DNA of 64,000 nt from Kluyvera ascorbata ATCC 33433 (GCF_000735365.1 NZ_JMPL01000001.1:80255-144254); one strand, 5' to 3'; positions 1 to 9,855 are shown, counted from the stretch's first letter. Numbers and translations are program-made. Notes: generated by a model from the letters alone, not told the origin.

Positions 1-433
1 TCAGCAGTCGCTGGATATGCAGGGCAACATCGTCACCTTCACCGGTAACGTCGTGGTGACCCAGGGCAGTATCAAAATCAATGCCGATAAGGTCGTCGTG
101 ACTCGTCCAGCGGACCAGAAAGGTAAAGAAGTCATCGACGGCTACGGTAACCCGGCCACCTTCTACCAGATGCAGGACAACGGCAAGCCGGTAAAAGGCC
201 GCGCCTCGAAAATGCATTACGAGCTGGCGAACGACTTCGTCGTACTGACCGGCAATGCTTACCTTGAGCAGTTGGATAGCAACATCAAAGGCGACAAGAT
301 CACCTATCTGGTCAAAGAGCAGAAAATGCAGGCGTTTAGCGATAAAGGCAAACGCGTGACCACCGTTCTGGTTCCGTCGCAGCTGCAGGACAAATCCAAA
401 GACCAGGCTCCGGCACAGAAGAAGAGTAACTAA
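1..433 (+). CDS. lptA: LptA, periplasmic LPS transport protein (3' part)
   Basis: The reading frame is open from base 2 and the window begins inside the gene, so the signal peptide and first part of the mature protein are missing. LptA forms the periplasmic bridge that carries lipopolysaccharide from the inner-membrane LptBFGC complex to LptDE in the outer membrane. The visible repeated beta-strand pattern (FTGNVVVTQG, INADKVVVTRP, DKITYLVKEQKM) and the lysine-rich C-terminus ending in QKKSN match E. coli LptA closely. It is followed after 6 bp by lptB, the usual operon order. Identity is certain; the true start lies outside the window. Confidence 0.97.
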   Translation, partial: QQSLDMQGNIVTFTGNVVVTQGSIKINADKVVVTRPADQKGKEVIDGYGNPATFYQMQDNGKPVKGRASKMHYELANDFVVLTGNAYLEQLDSNIKGDKITYLVKEQKMQAFSDKGKRVTTVLVPSQLQDKSKDQAPAQKKSN

Positions 434-439
434 TTCGTT

Positions 440-1165
440 ATGGCGACATTAACTGCAAAAAATCTGGCAAAGGCCTACAAAGGCCGCCGCGTCGTGGAAG
501 ATGTCAGTCTGACCGTGAATTCCGGTGAGATTGTGGGCCTGCTTGGGCCAAACGGCGCGGGCAAAACCACCACCTTCTACATGGTCGTTGGGATCGTGCC
601 GCGCGATGCCGGCAATATCATCATCGACGATGAAGACATCAGCCTGCTGCCGCTGCACGCGCGCGCGCGTCGCGGCATTGGCTATCTGCCGCAGGAAGCC
701 TCGATTTTCCGTCGTCTGAGCGTCTATGACAACCTGATGGCGGTGCTGCAGATCCGTGACGATCTGAGCAACGAGCAGCGCGAAGACCGCGCCAAAGAGC
801 TGATGGAAGAGTTTCACATCGAGCATCTGCGCGATAGCCTGGGCCAGGCGCTTTCCGGCGGTGAACGTCGCCGCGTTGAAATCGCCCGTGCACTGGCGGC
901 AAACCCGAAATTTATCCTGCTGGATGAACCGTTTGCCGGCGTTGACCCGATCTCCGTTATCGATATCAAACGCATCATCGAACACCTCCGTGACAGCGGC
1001 CTTGGCGTGCTTATCACCGACCACAACGTACGTGAAACGCTGGCCGTATGTGAACGCGCCTATATCGTCAGCCAGGGGCACCTGATTGCCCACGGCACCC
1101 CGCAGGAGATCCTACAAGACGAACATGTTAAACGCGTGTATCTTGGGGAAGACTTCAGACTCTGA
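440..1165 (+). CDS. lptB: LptB, ATPase of the LPS export ABC transporter
   Basis: A 241-residue cytoplasmic ABC ATPase, the same length as in E. coli. It hydrolyses ATP to drive LPS extraction from the inner membrane by LptFG. Walker A GPNGAGKT is at residues 36-43, the Q-loop follows near LPQEAS, the signature [10 protein letters not shown] and Walker B FILLDEPF are intact, and the switch histidine is in ITDHNVRE. It starts 6 bp after lptA, so the two are surely co-transcribed, and rpoN follows 45 bp downstream. Confidence 0.98.
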   Translation: MATLTAKNLAKAYKGRRVVEDVSLTVNSGEIVGLLGPNGAGKTTTFYMVVGIVPRDAGNIIIDDEDISLLPLHARARRGIGYLPQEASIFRRLSVYDNLMAVLQIRDDLSNEQREDRAKELMEEFHIEHLRDSLGQALSGGERRRVEIARALAANPKFILLDEPFAGVDPISVIDIKRIIEHLRDSGLGVLITDHNVRETLAVCERAYIVSQGHLIAHGTPQEILQDEHVKRVYLGEDFRL

Positions 1166-1210
1166 TAGGGTAGTGGTTTACGACGTTAGCGGGAGATATT
1201 CGTTCTGAAC

Positions 1211-2644
1211 ATGAAGCAAGGTTTGCAATTAAGGCTCAGCCAACAGCTTGCCATGACGCCACAGCTGCAGCAGGCAATCCGTCTGTTGCAACTGTCTACG
1301 CTGGAACTTCAGCAGGAACTCCAGCAAGCGCTGGAGAGCAACCCCCTGCTTGAGCAAACCGATCTTCACGAAGAAGTTGAGACCCAGGAAACCGTCGATA
1401 ACGAAACGCTGGACAGCGTCGACGCGCTGGAAAAGCCCGATATGCCCGAAGAGCTGCCGCTCGACGCCAGCTGGGATGAAATCTACACCGCCGGAACCCC
1501 TTCCGGAACCGGGGCTGATTATCAGGACGATGAACTGCCGGTGTATCAGGGCGAAACCACTCAGTCACTGCAAGACTATCTGATGTGGCAGGTTGAGCTA
1601 ACGCCGTTTACCGATACCGACCGGGCCATTGCGACCTCGATTGTCGACGCGGTAGACGATACCGGCTATCTCACCGTCACGGTGGAAGACATTCATGAAG
1701 GCATCGGCGATGACGAGATTGGTCTCGATGAAGTGGAAGCCGTGCTCAAACGGATCCAACGATTCGATCCGGTCGGCGTCGCCGCTAAAGATCTCCGCGA
1801 TTGCCTGCTGATCCAACTCTCTCAGTTCTCTCCTACTACGCCGCGCATCGACGAAGCCCGCCTGATTATCAGCGATCATCTCGATCTGCTCGCTAATCAT
1901 GACTTCCGCTCGCTGATGCGCGTCACGCGTCTGAAAGAAGACGTGTTGAAAGAGGCGGTGGATCTGATCCAATCATTGGATCCGCGCCCAGGTCAATCGA
2001 TCCAGACCGGCGAGCCGGAGTATGTGATCCCTGACGTGCTGGTGCGCAAGGTAAACGGCCGCTGGGCCGTTGAATTGAACGCCGACAGCATCCCGCGCCT
2101 GCAAATCAACCAGCACTACGCGGGCATGTGTAACAACGCCCGTAATGACGCCGACAGCCAGTTTATCCGCAGCAACCTGCAGGATGCGAAGTGGCTGATT
2201 AAGAGTCTTGAGAGCCGTAACGATACGCTACTGCGGGTAAGTCGCTGCATCGTCGAGCAGCAGCAGGCCTTTTTCGATCTCGGCGAAGAGTATATGAAAC
2301 CGATGGTGCTGGCGGACATCGCCCAGACCGTCGAAATGCACGAGTCCACGATTTCGCGTGTTACCACGCAAAAGTATTTGCATAGCCCACGAGGCATTTT
2401 CGAGCTTAAGTATTTCTTTTCCAGTCACGTCAGCACCGAGGGCGGTGGCGAAGCTTCGTCCACGGCGATTCGCGCGCTGGTTAAGAAATTAATTGCCGCG
2501 GAGAACCCCGCAAAACCACTGAGCGACAGTAAACTGACCACCATGCTCTCTGAACAGGGTATCATGGTGGCACGGCGTACCGTTGCAAAGTACCGAGAGT
2601 CTTTATCCATTCCGCCGTCTAACCAGCGTAAACAACTGGTCTGA
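1211..2644 (+). CDS. rpoN: RNA polymerase sigma-54 factor
   Basis: 477 residues, identical in length to E. coli RpoN. Sigma-54 directs RNA polymerase to -24/-12 promoters of nitrogen-limitation and other genes and needs AAA+ activators to open DNA. Visible parts are the glutamine- and leucine-rich N-terminal region I ([23 protein letters not shown]), an acidic region II at about 50-110, the core-binding region, a helix-turn-helix around [14 protein letters not shown], and the RpoN box [10 protein letters not shown] close to the C-terminus. It sits between lptB and hpf, heading the PTS-Ntr genes as in other enterobacteria. Confidence 0.98.
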   Translation: MKQGLQLRLSQQLAMTPQLQQAIRLLQLSTLELQQELQQALESNPLLEQTDLHEEVETQETVDNETLDSVDALEKPDMPEELPLDASWDEIYTAGTPSGTGADYQDDELPVYQGETTQSLQDYLMWQVELTPFTDTDRAIATSIVDAVDDTGYLTVTVEDIHEGIGDDEIGLDEVEAVLKRIQRFDPVGVAAKDLRDCLLIQLSQFSPTTPRIDEARLIISDHLDLLANHDFRSLMRVTRLKEDVLKEAVDLIQSLDPRPGQSIQTGEPEYVIPDVLVRKVNGRWAVELNADSIPRLQINQHYAGMCNNARNDADSQFIRSNLQDAKWLIKSLESRNDTLLRVSRCIVEQQQAFFDLGEEYMKPMVLADIAQTVEMHESTISRVTTQKYLHSPRGIFELKYFFSSHVSTEGGGEASSTAIRALVKKLIAAENPAKPLSDSKLTTMLSEQGIMVARRTVAKYRESLSIPPSNQRKQLV

Positions 2645-2666
2645 CACAACTGATAAGGAAGACACT

Positions 2667-2954
2667 ATGCAGCTCAACATCACTGGACACAACGTCGAAA
2701 TTACCGATGCGATGCGCGAATTTGTGAATGCGAAATTCGTTAAGCTCGAACAGTATTTCGAGAGGATCAATCAGGTCTACATTGTGTTAAAGGTGGAGAA
2801 ATTGACGCACATCTCGGACGCCACATTGCACGTTAACGGAGGCGAACTTCATGCCAGCGCGGAAGGGCAGGATATGTACGCCGCCATCGACGGTTTGATT
2901 GATAAACTGGCGAGACAGTTAAACAAGCATAAAGATAAACTAAAACAACATTGA
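2667..2954 (+). CDS. hpf: Ribosome hibernation promoting factor HPF
   Basis: The 95-residue protein starting MQLNITGHNVEIT is the short HPF of gammaproteobacteria, which binds the 30S decoding region and promotes 100S ribosome dimers in stationary phase. I chose the ATG at 2667 because it gives the family N-terminus and has an AAGGAAG ribosome-binding site about 5 bases upstream. A longer in-frame opening runs back into rpoN but is not needed. The gene lies 22 bp after rpoN and 55 bp before ptsN. Confidence 0.97.
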   Translation: MQLNITGHNVEITDAMREFVNAKFVKLEQYFERINQVYIVLKVEKLTHISDATLHVNGGELHASAEGQDMYAAIDGLIDKLARQLNKHKDKLKQH

Positions 2955-3009
2955 TTGTCCGAGCAGTCGCCCGATATGCCCGCATACCGGGCGATGCTTA
3001 GGTGAAATT

Positions 3010-3498
3010 ATGACAAATAACGATTCGGCTCTTCAACTGAGCAATGTCCTTAACCAGGAATGTACCCGCAGTGCTGTTCACTGTCAGAGTAAAAAACGCG
3101 CGCTGGAAATCATCAGCGAACTGGCGGCAAAACAGCTGAGCCTGCCTCCGCAGGTTGTCTTTGAGGCAATTTTGACCCGCGAGAAGATGGGCAGTACCGG
3201 CATTGGTAACGGTATCGCTATTCCTCACGGCAAGCTGGAAGAAGATACGCTGCGCGCGGTTGGCGTGTTTGTGCAGCTGGAAACCCCGATCGCCTTCGAT
3301 GCCATCGACAATCAGCCCGTCGATTTACTCTTTGCGCTCCTGGTGCCGGCAGACCAGACCAAAACCCACCTGCATACGCTTTCTCTGGTGGCAAAACGCC
3401 TGGCGGATAAAACCATTTGCCGTCGTCTGCGTGCTGCGCAGAGCGACGAAGAGCTGTATCAAATCATCACCGATACGGAAACCCACGATGATGCATAA
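3010..3498 (+). CDS. ptsN: PTS-Ntr EIIA component PtsN
   Basis: 162 residues (163 in E. coli). This is the terminal phospho-acceptor of the nitrogen phosphotransferase system (PtsP to NPr to PtsN). It carries no sugar; unphosphorylated PtsN regulates potassium transport and other targets. The phosphorylated histidine is His73 in GIAIPHGKL, in the usual EIIA-Ntr context. The leader 2955-3009 contains an imperfect GC-rich hairpin (GTCGCCCG pairing with CGGGCGAT), which could modulate transcription or translation; that role is inference. It is followed 33 bp later by rapZ. Confidence 0.97.
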   Translation: MTNNDSALQLSNVLNQECTRSAVHCQSKKRALEIISELAAKQLSLPPQVVFEAILTREKMGSTGIGNGIAIPHGKLEEDTLRAVGVFVQLETPIAFDAIDNQPVDLLFALLVPADQTKTHLHTLSLVAKRLADKTICRRLRAAQSDEELYQIITDTETHDDA

Positions 3499-3531
3499 TG
3501 GACATCACGTCGTTCTGAGGAGAAACGGTAC

Positions 3532-4386
3532 ATGGTACTGATGATCGTCAGCGGCCGCTCAGGCTCCGGAAAATCGGTCGCCCTGCGCGCGCTGGAAGAT
3601 ATGGGCTTTTACTGCGTCGATAACCTACCGGTCGTGCTGCTGCCAGAATTGGCAAAAACGCTTGCCGACCGTGAGATATCCGCCGCCGTCAGCATTGACG
3701 TGCGTAACATGCCCGAATCACCGGAAATCTTTGAGCGGGCAATGGAAAACCTGCCGGATAACTTCTCCCCGCAGCTGTTGTTCCTTGATGCCGATCGCAA
3801 CACCCTGATTCGCCGCTACAGCGATACCCGCCGTCTGCACCCACTCTCCAGTAAGAATCTGTCGCTGGAAAGCGCCATTGATGAAGAGAGTAACCTGCTG
3901 GAACCGCTGCGCTCTCGTGCCGACCTTATCGTCGACACCTCCGAAATGTCAGTTCATGAACTGGCCGAGATGCTGCGTACTCGCCTGCTGGGTAAACGCG
4001 AGCGTGAGCTGACGATGGTATTCGAATCCTTTGGCTTCAAGCACGGCATTCCTATCGATGCTGACTACGTTTTCGACGTACGCTTCCTGCCAAACCCGCA
4101 CTGGGATCCTAAGCTGCGTCCGATGACTGGCCTGGATAAACCGGTCGCCGCGTTCCTCGACAGGCACACGGAAGTTCACAATTTTATCTATCAAACGCGC
4201 AGCTATCTTGAGCTATGGTTACCTATGCTGGAAACCAACAACCGTAGCTATCTGACCGTTGCTATCGGTTGTACTGGCGGTAAACACCGTTCGGTCTACG
4301 TTGCCGAACAGCTGGCTGACTACTTCCGCTCGCGCGGTAAGAACGTGCAGTCTCGTCACCGGACGCTGGAAAAACGCAAATCATGA
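3532..4386 (+). CDS. rapZ: RapZ, RNase adapter and glmZ sRNA-binding protein
   Basis: 284 residues, as in E. coli. RapZ senses glucosamine-6-phosphate, binds the sRNAs GlmZ and GlmY and delivers GlmZ to RNase E, so controlling glmS and cell-wall precursor supply. The N-terminus has a P-loop GRSGSGKS (residues 8-15), and the C-terminal domain ends in the basic RNA-binding tail ([15 protein letters not shown]). The stop codon overlaps the npr start as ATGA, implying translational coupling. Confidence 0.97.
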   Translation: MVLMIVSGRSGSGKSVALRALEDMGFYCVDNLPVVLLPELAKTLADREISAAVSIDVRNMPESPEIFERAMENLPDNFSPQLLFLDADRNTLIRRYSDTRRLHPLSSKNLSLESAIDEESNLLEPLRSRADLIVDTSEMSVHELAEMLRTRLLGKRERELTMVFESFGFKHGIPIDADYVFDVRFLPNPHWDPKLRPMTGLDKPVAAFLDRHTEVHNFIYQTRSYLELWLPMLETNNRSYLTVAIGCTGGKHRSVYVAEQLADYFRSRGKNVQSRHRTLEKRKS

Positions 4387-4655
4387 CCGTAAAGCAGACC
4401 GTTGAGATAACCAACAAGCTGGGCATGCACGCTCGCCCGGCGATGAAGCTGTTTGAGCTGATGCAACATTTCGACGCAGAAGTTCTGCTGCGTAACGATG
4501 AAGGGACCGAAGCGGAGGCAAATAGCGTGATTGCGCTGCTGATGCTGGACTCGGCCAAGGGTCGCCAGATTGAAGTCGAAGCCACCGGGCCGCAGGAAGA
4601 AGAAGCGCTGGCCGCGGTGATTGCGCTGTTTAACGCCGGGTTCGACGAAGACTAG
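4383..4655 (+). CDS. npr: NPr, HPr-like phosphocarrier of PTS-Ntr
   Basis: 90 residues, the usual length. NPr (PtsO) receives phosphate from EI-Ntr (PtsP) and passes it to PtsN. The active-site histidine is His16 in the motif GMHARPAM. Its start overlaps the rapZ stop by four bases. It ends the lptA-to-npr gene run; a BIME repeat lies directly downstream, between this gene and the convergent mtgA. Confidence 0.97.
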   Translation: MTVKQTVEITNKLGMHARPAMKLFELMQHFDAEVLLRNDEGTEAEANSVIALLMLDSAKGRQIEVEATGPQEEEALAAVIALFNAGFDED

Positions 4656-4661
4656 TCTCGT

Positions 4662-4747
4662 AGGCCGGATAAGGCGTTTACGCCGCCATCCGGCGATACA
4701 GCGGCGCCTTACAATGCCTGATGGCGCTACGCTTATCAGGCCTACAA
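4662..4747. repeat. BIME of two inverted REP elements
   Basis: Two REP-type palindromic units in opposite orientation: GTAGGCCGGATAAGGCG with GCCATCCGGC at the left, and TGCCTGATGGCGCTACGC with TATCAGGCCTAC at the right. They lie between the convergent npr and mtgA genes, the classical location for such elements, where they can stabilise mRNA 3' ends or bind DNA gyrase and IHF. Confidence 0.9.
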
Positions 4748-4766
4748 AATTCACCGCAACCTGCGG

Positions 4767-5495
4767 TTAATACAGCTTGTTCTCCCGCATAAACCCCTCT
4801 CCGCCCAATTGACGCATCTGACGTAAAATCCACGCCTGGCGACTACGCACATACCCTGACGGCGCGCTGGCTTTAAAACGGATCGGGTTCGGCAACACGG
4901 CGGCCAGCAGTGCGGCTTCGGCCATCGTCAACCTGCTCGCGGGCTTGTGGAAATAGCGTTGAGACGCGGCTTCCACGCCAAAAATACCGTCACCGAATTC
5001 AGCAATGTTCAGGTACACGGTCAGGATGCGTTTCTTACTCCAGACTGTTTCCATGCCCAGCGTCAGACCCGCTTCCAGCCCTTTACGCACCCAGCTACGT
5101 CCATCCCACAAGAACAGGTTTTTCGCCGTTTGCTGCGAGAGCGTAGAAGCTCCGCGGATACGGTTTTCATTGCGCTCGTTGTGCGCCAGCGCTTTCTCAA
5201 TCGCCGAGACGTCAAACCCCCAATGATCCGGGAATTTTTGGTCTTCAGCGGCAATCACCGCCAGCCCCATAAACGGCGAGATAGCACTCATGCTGACCCA
5301 ATCAGAGTGCGCCACGTAGCCAAAGTCGCCCGTCATCCAGGCGCCAAGCTGACGCTCAATCATCACTGCGGAAAATGGAACCGGCAAAAAACTGAACGCG
5401 GCGATGCCGCCGCCCCAGAAAAGCGCCAGCAGCAGCAACAGTCGCCAGAACAATTGTTTTAGCCCCGCTACTTTCATTAAAGCCATCTTCTTCAC
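4767..5495 (-). CDS. mtgA: Monofunctional biosynthetic peptidoglycan transglycosylase
   Basis: MtgA polymerises lipid II into glycan strands in the periplasm without a transpeptidase domain (GT51 family). An N-terminal membrane segment ([16 protein letters not shown]) precedes the catalytic domain with the glutamate of [15 protein letters not shown] and the [16 protein letters not shown] motif. I place the start at the GTG at 5495: it gives 242 residues, exactly the E. coli length, aligns without gaps, and has an AGAG sequence about 6 bases upstream. An ATG-initiated extension to 5570 has no family support. In E. coli elbB lies between this gene and arcB; here it is absent. Confidence 0.93.
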   Translation of the reverse strand: MKKMALMKVAGLKQLFWRLLLLLALFWGGGIAAFSFLPVPFSAVMIERQLGAWMTGDFGYVAHSDWVSMSAISPFMGLAVIAAEDQKFPDHWGFDVSAIEKALAHNERNENRIRGASTLSQQTAKNLFLWDGRSWVRKGLEAGLTLGMETVWSKKRILTVYLNIAEFGDGIFGVEAASQRYFHKPASRLTMAEAALLAAVLPNPIRFKASAPSGYVRSRQAWILRQMRQLGGEGFMRENKLY

Positions 5496-5597
5496 GCTAA
5501 CTCTCTGACGCCGATTAATATTTCTGATTAAGTCGTTATGCTTCACACATTTTACTGATTCACGTAACAAACATTTTAAGTTTTGCTATCTTATTGA

Positions 5598-5719
5598 GCG
5601 TGCAATCGTATTTCAGGTTGTGTCATCAACAAAAAACAAGCTAATCATCTGACGCAGCCACCAGTTCCCTGGTGTTGGCGCAGTATTCGCGCACCCCGGT
5701 CTAGCCGGGGTCATTTTTT
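5598..5719 (+). ncRNA. arcZ: ArcZ small regulatory RNA
   Basis: Bases 5667-5719 match the 3' half of E. coli ArcZ as I remember it: CCCTGGTGTTGGCGCAG, the target-pairing seed region, then the terminator hairpin ACCCCGG-tctag-CCGGGGT followed by a T-run. Length from a plausible -10 (TATCTT at 5586-5591) gives about 122 nt, the size of ArcZ. ArcZ is an Hfq-dependent sRNA that activates rpoS translation and represses flhDC and others. It is convergent with arcB, and its 3' end overlaps the arcB stop codon, the arrangement behind their mutual repression in E. coli. The 5' half is diverged, so the 5' end is approximate. Confidence 0.92.
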
Positions 5720-8050
5720 ATCAGCGTTCGCCACCCAGGCTTTTAATACCGCGACATCCTGCTGCCACTCGGATTTCATTTCCTCAACCCATTCACCGAC
5801 GTTATCCCACCAGGCCGGAAGGTCGGGAGACTGGATCTGTTGCCCCAGCTGTTGCAGGTGACGCAGGCCGACGGAACCGGCAGCGCCTTTAATCTTATGA
5901 CCTTCTTCAACAATGCCTTTCTGGTCGCGCGCGGTCAGGTTCGATTCCAGTACCGCGAGGTAGCCCGGCATCATTTTCTCGAAGACCGCCAGACCGTCGG
6001 TAATCAGCTTCGGCCCAACCAGTTCGAGGTACTGCTCCAGCATCGGAATATCCAGTAGCTGCTGCGATTTGCTGCTTTCAACAGGGGTCACGGTACTCTC
6101 CTCTTCGTCTTCAACGGTATCCCAGAACTTCTTGATCATCGCGGTCAGGGCCGGTACCGAGAGCGGTTTACTCAGCACATCGTCCATCCCGGCTTCCAGA
6201 TACTCTTTCTTATCTTTCAGCACGTTCGCCGTCAGCGCAACCAGCGGAGGCAGGTCGTCAGCGTGGTATTTACGCGTCAGTTCGCGGGAGATATCTAACC
6301 CCGTCATATCCGGCAGTTGGATATCCAGCAGCACCAGGTCATATTCGCCCGGCGTGAACATCTCCAGCGCATCTTTGCCGGTCATGGCGACATCCACGCT
6401 GTTGCCCAGTTTCTCTAGCACCGAACGGGCGACAATCACGTTCAATTCAATGTCTTCCACCAGCAGGACGTGCAGCGCAGGCAGCGGCATTTCATCGTCC
6501 TCAAACGCATCTTCAACCTCTTCCGCCACCGCTGGTGCATGCACCGTCAAGGTGAAGGTCGCGCCGTGTCCGGCCTGGCTTGAGACTTCAATATCACCGC
6601 CCATGCTTTTCGCCAGACGACGAGAGACCGCGAGGCCAATGCCGGTCCCGGTGGCAGGTTTACCGCCCTGGCTGTCTTTAACCTGATAATACATGGCGAA
6701 GATTTTATCCTGCTCTTCCTGCGGGATACCGATACCGGAGTCTTCGACTTCAAAGTGAAGCATATCGCCTGCGTCATAGCGTACGCGCACCGTCACGCTG
6801 CCCTTCTGGGTAAACTTCACGGCGTTGCTGATAAGGTTCCACAGGATCTGGCGCAGTCGGGTGCCGTCGGTAATCACCTTATGCGGCAGCGGTAACGTTG
6901 GCTCCATCACGAAGCGCAGACCTTTTTGCTGCGCCTGCAGACCGGAGAGGTTTTCCAGGTCGGCCAGGAAACCTGTGAAATCGACCGGCTGGTTATCCAA
7001 CTGGACTTTGCGACGTTCCATTTTGTCCATATCGATAATATCGTTGAAGATATTACCCAGCGTGACCGCCGAGACATGGATGGTTTTCAGGTATTTTTCT
7101 TGTTCAGCCGTCAGGTTGGTGTCGAGCAGAATGCGGCTTAAGCCGACGATGCCATTCAGCGGCGTACGCAGCTCATGGCTGATGGTAGAAATAAAGGTAG
7201 TCTTATCGCGGCTGGCACGCTCAAGCGCATCCTGATAGCGCTTACGCTCGGTAATATCGCGGCCAAAGCCCATCAGGCCGTGGCGTTTACCCACGCGGTC
7301 GTAATACGGCACTTTACGAATCTCGAAGCAGGCTTTGCGTCCGTCGGGATAATCAAGCCACTGTTCGTAGGTGAGCGAGACGTTGTGGCGGAAGACTTTT
7401 TCATCGGTTTCAATGACTTTCGCCGCTGCTTCAGGCGCATAAACCTCTTCCGGGTGCAGGTGAATCAACTGCTTCTCGCTTTTGCCGGTCAGCAATTCCA
7501 TCGCCCGGTTACAGCCGGAGAACTCTTTATCTTCATTGCGATAGAAAACCAAATCCGGAGAAGCATCAAGGAAAGAGCGCAGGAAGGAGGATTGTTGCTC
7601 GAGGCGGATCTGCGTTTCTTCGCGCTCCTGTACCTCAATTCGCAACTGCTCTAGCGTCGCAAGGCGCTCGGCCTCGGCTTTTTCGCGATCGCTAATCTCC
7701 TGATTGAGCTGCGAAATATTGTCTTTGAGCTGGACGTTCAGCTTGAGGTCGCGCTCGCGCATCTCTTCAAGCTTCTCCACTAGCCGGGAGAGACGTTGTC
7801 GTGACTCTTCAAGCTGTTCAACCACGACCGAAAGGAAGTAGACCGCCCAGGGCGTAATCAGCAAACCGAAGAAGATAGAACGGATAACATCAATGCTTTC
7901 AACCTGGCCGTGCAGCACCATGGTTACCGCCATTTGTACCACAATGGCCAACACCACCAGCGCCAGCGCCAACAGCATGGAGAAACGTACCAGACCCAGC
8001 TTCATCATCAGGTCGACGTAATACTGCGCCAGCATACGGATTTGCTTCAT
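5711..8050 (-). CDS. arcB: Aerobic respiration control sensor kinase ArcB
   Basis: A tripartite hybrid histidine kinase in the inner membrane that senses quinone redox state and phosphorylates ArcA. Two membrane segments lie near residues 25-45 and 58-80, then a coiled-coil linker, a PAS domain (about 155-270), the kinase with His292 in STISHELRTPLNG and an N-box/G-box ATPase domain, a receiver with Asp576 in LVLLDIQLPDM, and an HPt domain with the phosphorylatable His near 718 in EGHKIKGAAGS. I chose the start MKQIRM at 8050 (779 residues; 778 in E. coli) over an upstream ATG at 8080. Its 3' end overlaps ArcZ. Confidence 0.97.
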   Translation of the reverse strand: MKQIRMLAQYYVDLMMKLGLVRFSMLLALALVVLAIVVQMAVTMVLHGQVESIDVIRSIFFGLLITPWAVYFLSVVVEQLEESRQRLSRLVEKLEEMRERDLKLNVQLKDNISQLNQEISDREKAEAERLATLEQLRIEVQEREETQIRLEQQSSFLRSFLDASPDLVFYRNEDKEFSGCNRAMELLTGKSEKQLIHLHPEEVYAPEAAAKVIETDEKVFRHNVSLTYEQWLDYPDGRKACFEIRKVPYYDRVGKRHGLMGFGRDITERKRYQDALERASRDKTTFISTISHELRTPLNGIVGLSRILLDTNLTAEQEKYLKTIHVSAVTLGNIFNDIIDMDKMERRKVQLDNQPVDFTGFLADLENLSGLQAQQKGLRFVMEPTLPLPHKVITDGTRLRQILWNLISNAVKFTQKGSVTVRVRYDAGDMLHFEVEDSGIGIPQEEQDKIFAMYYQVKDSQGGKPATGTGIGLAVSRRLAKSMGGDIEVSSQAGHGATFTLTVHAPAVAEEVEDAFEDDEMPLPALHVLLVEDIELNVIVARSVLEKLGNSVDVAMTGKDALEMFTPGEYDLVLLDIQLPDMTGLDISRELTRKYHADDLPPLVALTANVLKDKKEYLEAGMDDVLSKPLSVPALTAMIKKFWDTVEDEEESTVTPVESSKSQQLLDIPMLEQYLELVGPKLITDGLAVFEKMMPGYLAVLESNLTARDQKGIVEEGHKIKGAAGSVGLRHLQQLGQQIQSPDLPAWWDNVGEWVEEMKSEWQQDVAVLKAWVANADKK

Positions 8051-8155
8051 AAGGGATTCCTTAACGACAACGTCGTTCAATAATACCCAATTCTGAGCGT
8101 GGCGCGGTAGGTTGTGCGAAAAATGCGGGGATTATCTGCTAATTGGGCCACGGAG

Positions 8156-8241
8156 CCATTCCCGGCGGCGCTTCGCTTGGCCGGGCTACACGGCTACATT
8201 GCCGTTGTAGGCCGGATAAGGCAGCGCCGCCATCCGGCAAT
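8156..8241. repeat. REP-type repeat cluster between arcB and yhcC
   Basis: The sequence holds a standard REP unit (GTAGGCCGGATAAGGC ... GCCGCCATCCGGC, about 8206-8240) preceded by a GC-rich unit with GGCGCTTCGCTTGGCC and CGGGCTAC. The second unit resembles repeats at 18415-18500 and 63873-63975. It lies upstream of arcB and downstream of yhcC, both on the minus strand. Confidence 0.8.
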
Positions 8242-8246
8242 GGGCG

Positions 8247-9170
8247 CTATGGCTGCACCCACGGAGTGCCCAGCGCCGAGCCCTGCACGCCATGTTCGTT
8301 CAGGTACTTATCCAGCTCGACCATTCCTGTCCAGCGGTTCTCACACCACAGCGGAGCCAGCAGCGTCGGGCGACGTGCGCTGGCGGAGATACGATGATAA
8401 ATCACCTCCGGCGGCGTATGGCGAATCATCTCACCCGCGGTTACCGTATAGTCGTCCAGCTCAAGACCGTTCAGACGCCCGGCTTCCCAGGCTTTGGCCA
8501 TGATGCTGCCGGTAACAATATGCAGCGGATGCAGCTTAATGCCGTCAACACCGGTTTCAACCACCTGCTGGAGCGTCTCCAGGCATTCGCTCTGCCCTTC
8601 GCCCGGCAGGCCGACAATCAGGTGGCTACACACCTTTAGCCCGCGTTCGCGCGCCAGACGTGTGGTGTTCTGATAGCAGGCGAAATCATGGCCACGGTTA
8701 ATCCGGTGCAGCGTTTTATCGTGCGCCGTTTGCAGGCCGAGCTCCAGCCACACTTCATAGCCCTGCTCGTGGTACTCACTTAGCAGGTCGAGTACCGCCT
8801 CCGGCACGCAGTCCGGGCGCGTGCCAACGCACAGCCCAACAATATTTGCCTGGCTTACCGCCTGTTGATACATCGAACGCAGCACCTGCACTTCGGCAAA
8901 GGTGCTGGTATAGGCCTGGAAATAGGCCAGATAGCGTTTTGCGCGGTTCACCAGCTGCGCCTGATGCGCCAGCTGCTCGGCAATCGACTTATACTGCTGC
9001 TCTTCATCGGCAAACGAGGCGACATTACAGAACGTACAGCCGCCGCGGCCGATGGTGCCATCGCGGTTTGGGCAGCTAAATCCACCATGCAGCGTCAGTT
9101 TATGAACCTTTTCGCCATAACGACGCGTAAGATCCCCACCAAACATATTGACTAATTTTTGTAACTGCAT
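8247..9170 (-). CDS. yhcC: YhcC, radical SAM protein (TIGR01212-like)
   Basis: 307 residues. A radical S-adenosylmethionine enzyme; the iron-sulfur cysteines are in the N-terminal segment CPNRDGTIGRGGCTFC, spaced as in the YhcC/Elp3-like branch. Strong conserved segments LCVGTRPDCVP and HLIVGLPGEG follow. The substrate is not established to my knowledge. The start MQLQKLVNMFGG at 9170 is the family start; an in-frame opening to 9251 is not supported. It is divergent from gltB across a long intergenic region. Confidence 0.94.
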   Translation of the reverse strand: MQLQKLVNMFGGDLTRRYGEKVHKLTLHGGFSCPNRDGTIGRGGCTFCNVASFADEEQQYKSIAEQLAHQAQLVNRAKRYLAYFQAYTSTFAEVQVLRSMYQQAVSQANIVGLCVGTRPDCVPEAVLDLLSEYHEQGYEVWLELGLQTAHDKTLHRINRGHDFACYQNTTRLARERGLKVCSHLIVGLPGEGQSECLETLQQVVETGVDGIKLHPLHIVTGSIMAKAWEAGRLNGLELDDYTVTAGEMIRHTPPEVIYHRISASARRPTLLAPLWCENRWTGMVELDKYLNEHGVQGSALGTPWVQP

Positions 9171-9855
9171 AATCTGATAGACCGGCCTGAAGAAAGGGGC
9201 CAAGCCTGCCACTTTTAGTCTCGATCGGCGATGACCTGGATCAATCGCCATGTAGACCTTTTATCTCATTGCATAACAAATCAAAATAACTGCAATTTCA
9301 TTCAAAGCCATATAGATTATTTTTACTTATGTTCAGCGGCTAATTTGCAATAATCTATCTGCCGTTGAAAAACAGAGTGATCCTATACCCCCACACTCCA
9401 TGCCAGCATTAAATGCTACTTATTGCAGAATAAACAGTGCATGACGATTAAAACAGCGCTTTCAGATAGTGAGACAGATCACACTCGTGAATCCCCTTCA
9501 GCACGGTTAACGCCAGTCTAAAATGTCACATTTTTCTTATATATCATTGTGTTAATTGCTCTATAGCACATTTCTGTATAAATAAGATTGCCATTTGACC
9601 TATGTATCGATTCCCGATAAGTTGGGAATCCGCTGGAAGCTTTCTGGATGAGCAGTCTGCTCATCATATTTATGCAGTAATTGAGATTCCCTCTTAAGCA
9701 AGTCCTCAAACTTGTGCGACCTACGCGAAAAGGATAAAAGAGGGCGAATGCGAGGTTAGGCAGATGAATGCCATACCCCGTCGCCATGCTCTTGCTGTGC
9801 CTTGCGCGCAATCGATTAAGGGGGCGTCCCGTAGAGCCTGGGGAGGTTCACTGAT
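9171..9855 (+). promoter_or_regulatory. gltB upstream regulatory region and leader
   Basis: 685 bp with no convincing full gene. It is AT-rich at about 9280-9620. Two perfect inverted repeats are visible: GATTCCC/GGGAATC (9609-9630) and GATGAGCA/TGCTCATC (9647-9665). Close to the gene are two short reading frames with ribosome-binding-like sequences, ATG-CGA-GGT-TAG at 9748-9759 and a 46-codon frame from 9764. In E. coli this region binds Lrp, IHF and other regulators of gltBD; I cannot place those sites exactly here. Confidence 0.6.

Noticed and set aside
449-1093. A 214-codon antisense frame opposite lptB
   Set aside because: A shadow of the lptB codon pattern; no recognisable product.
4947-5462. 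A 171-codon frame opposite mtgA
   Set aside because: Antisense to a confident gene with low-complexity composition; it also does not correspond to the missing elbB.
8114-8503. A 129-codon frame across the arcB-yhcC gap
   Set aside because: It runs through a REP cluster and antisense into yhcC; no homologue recognised.
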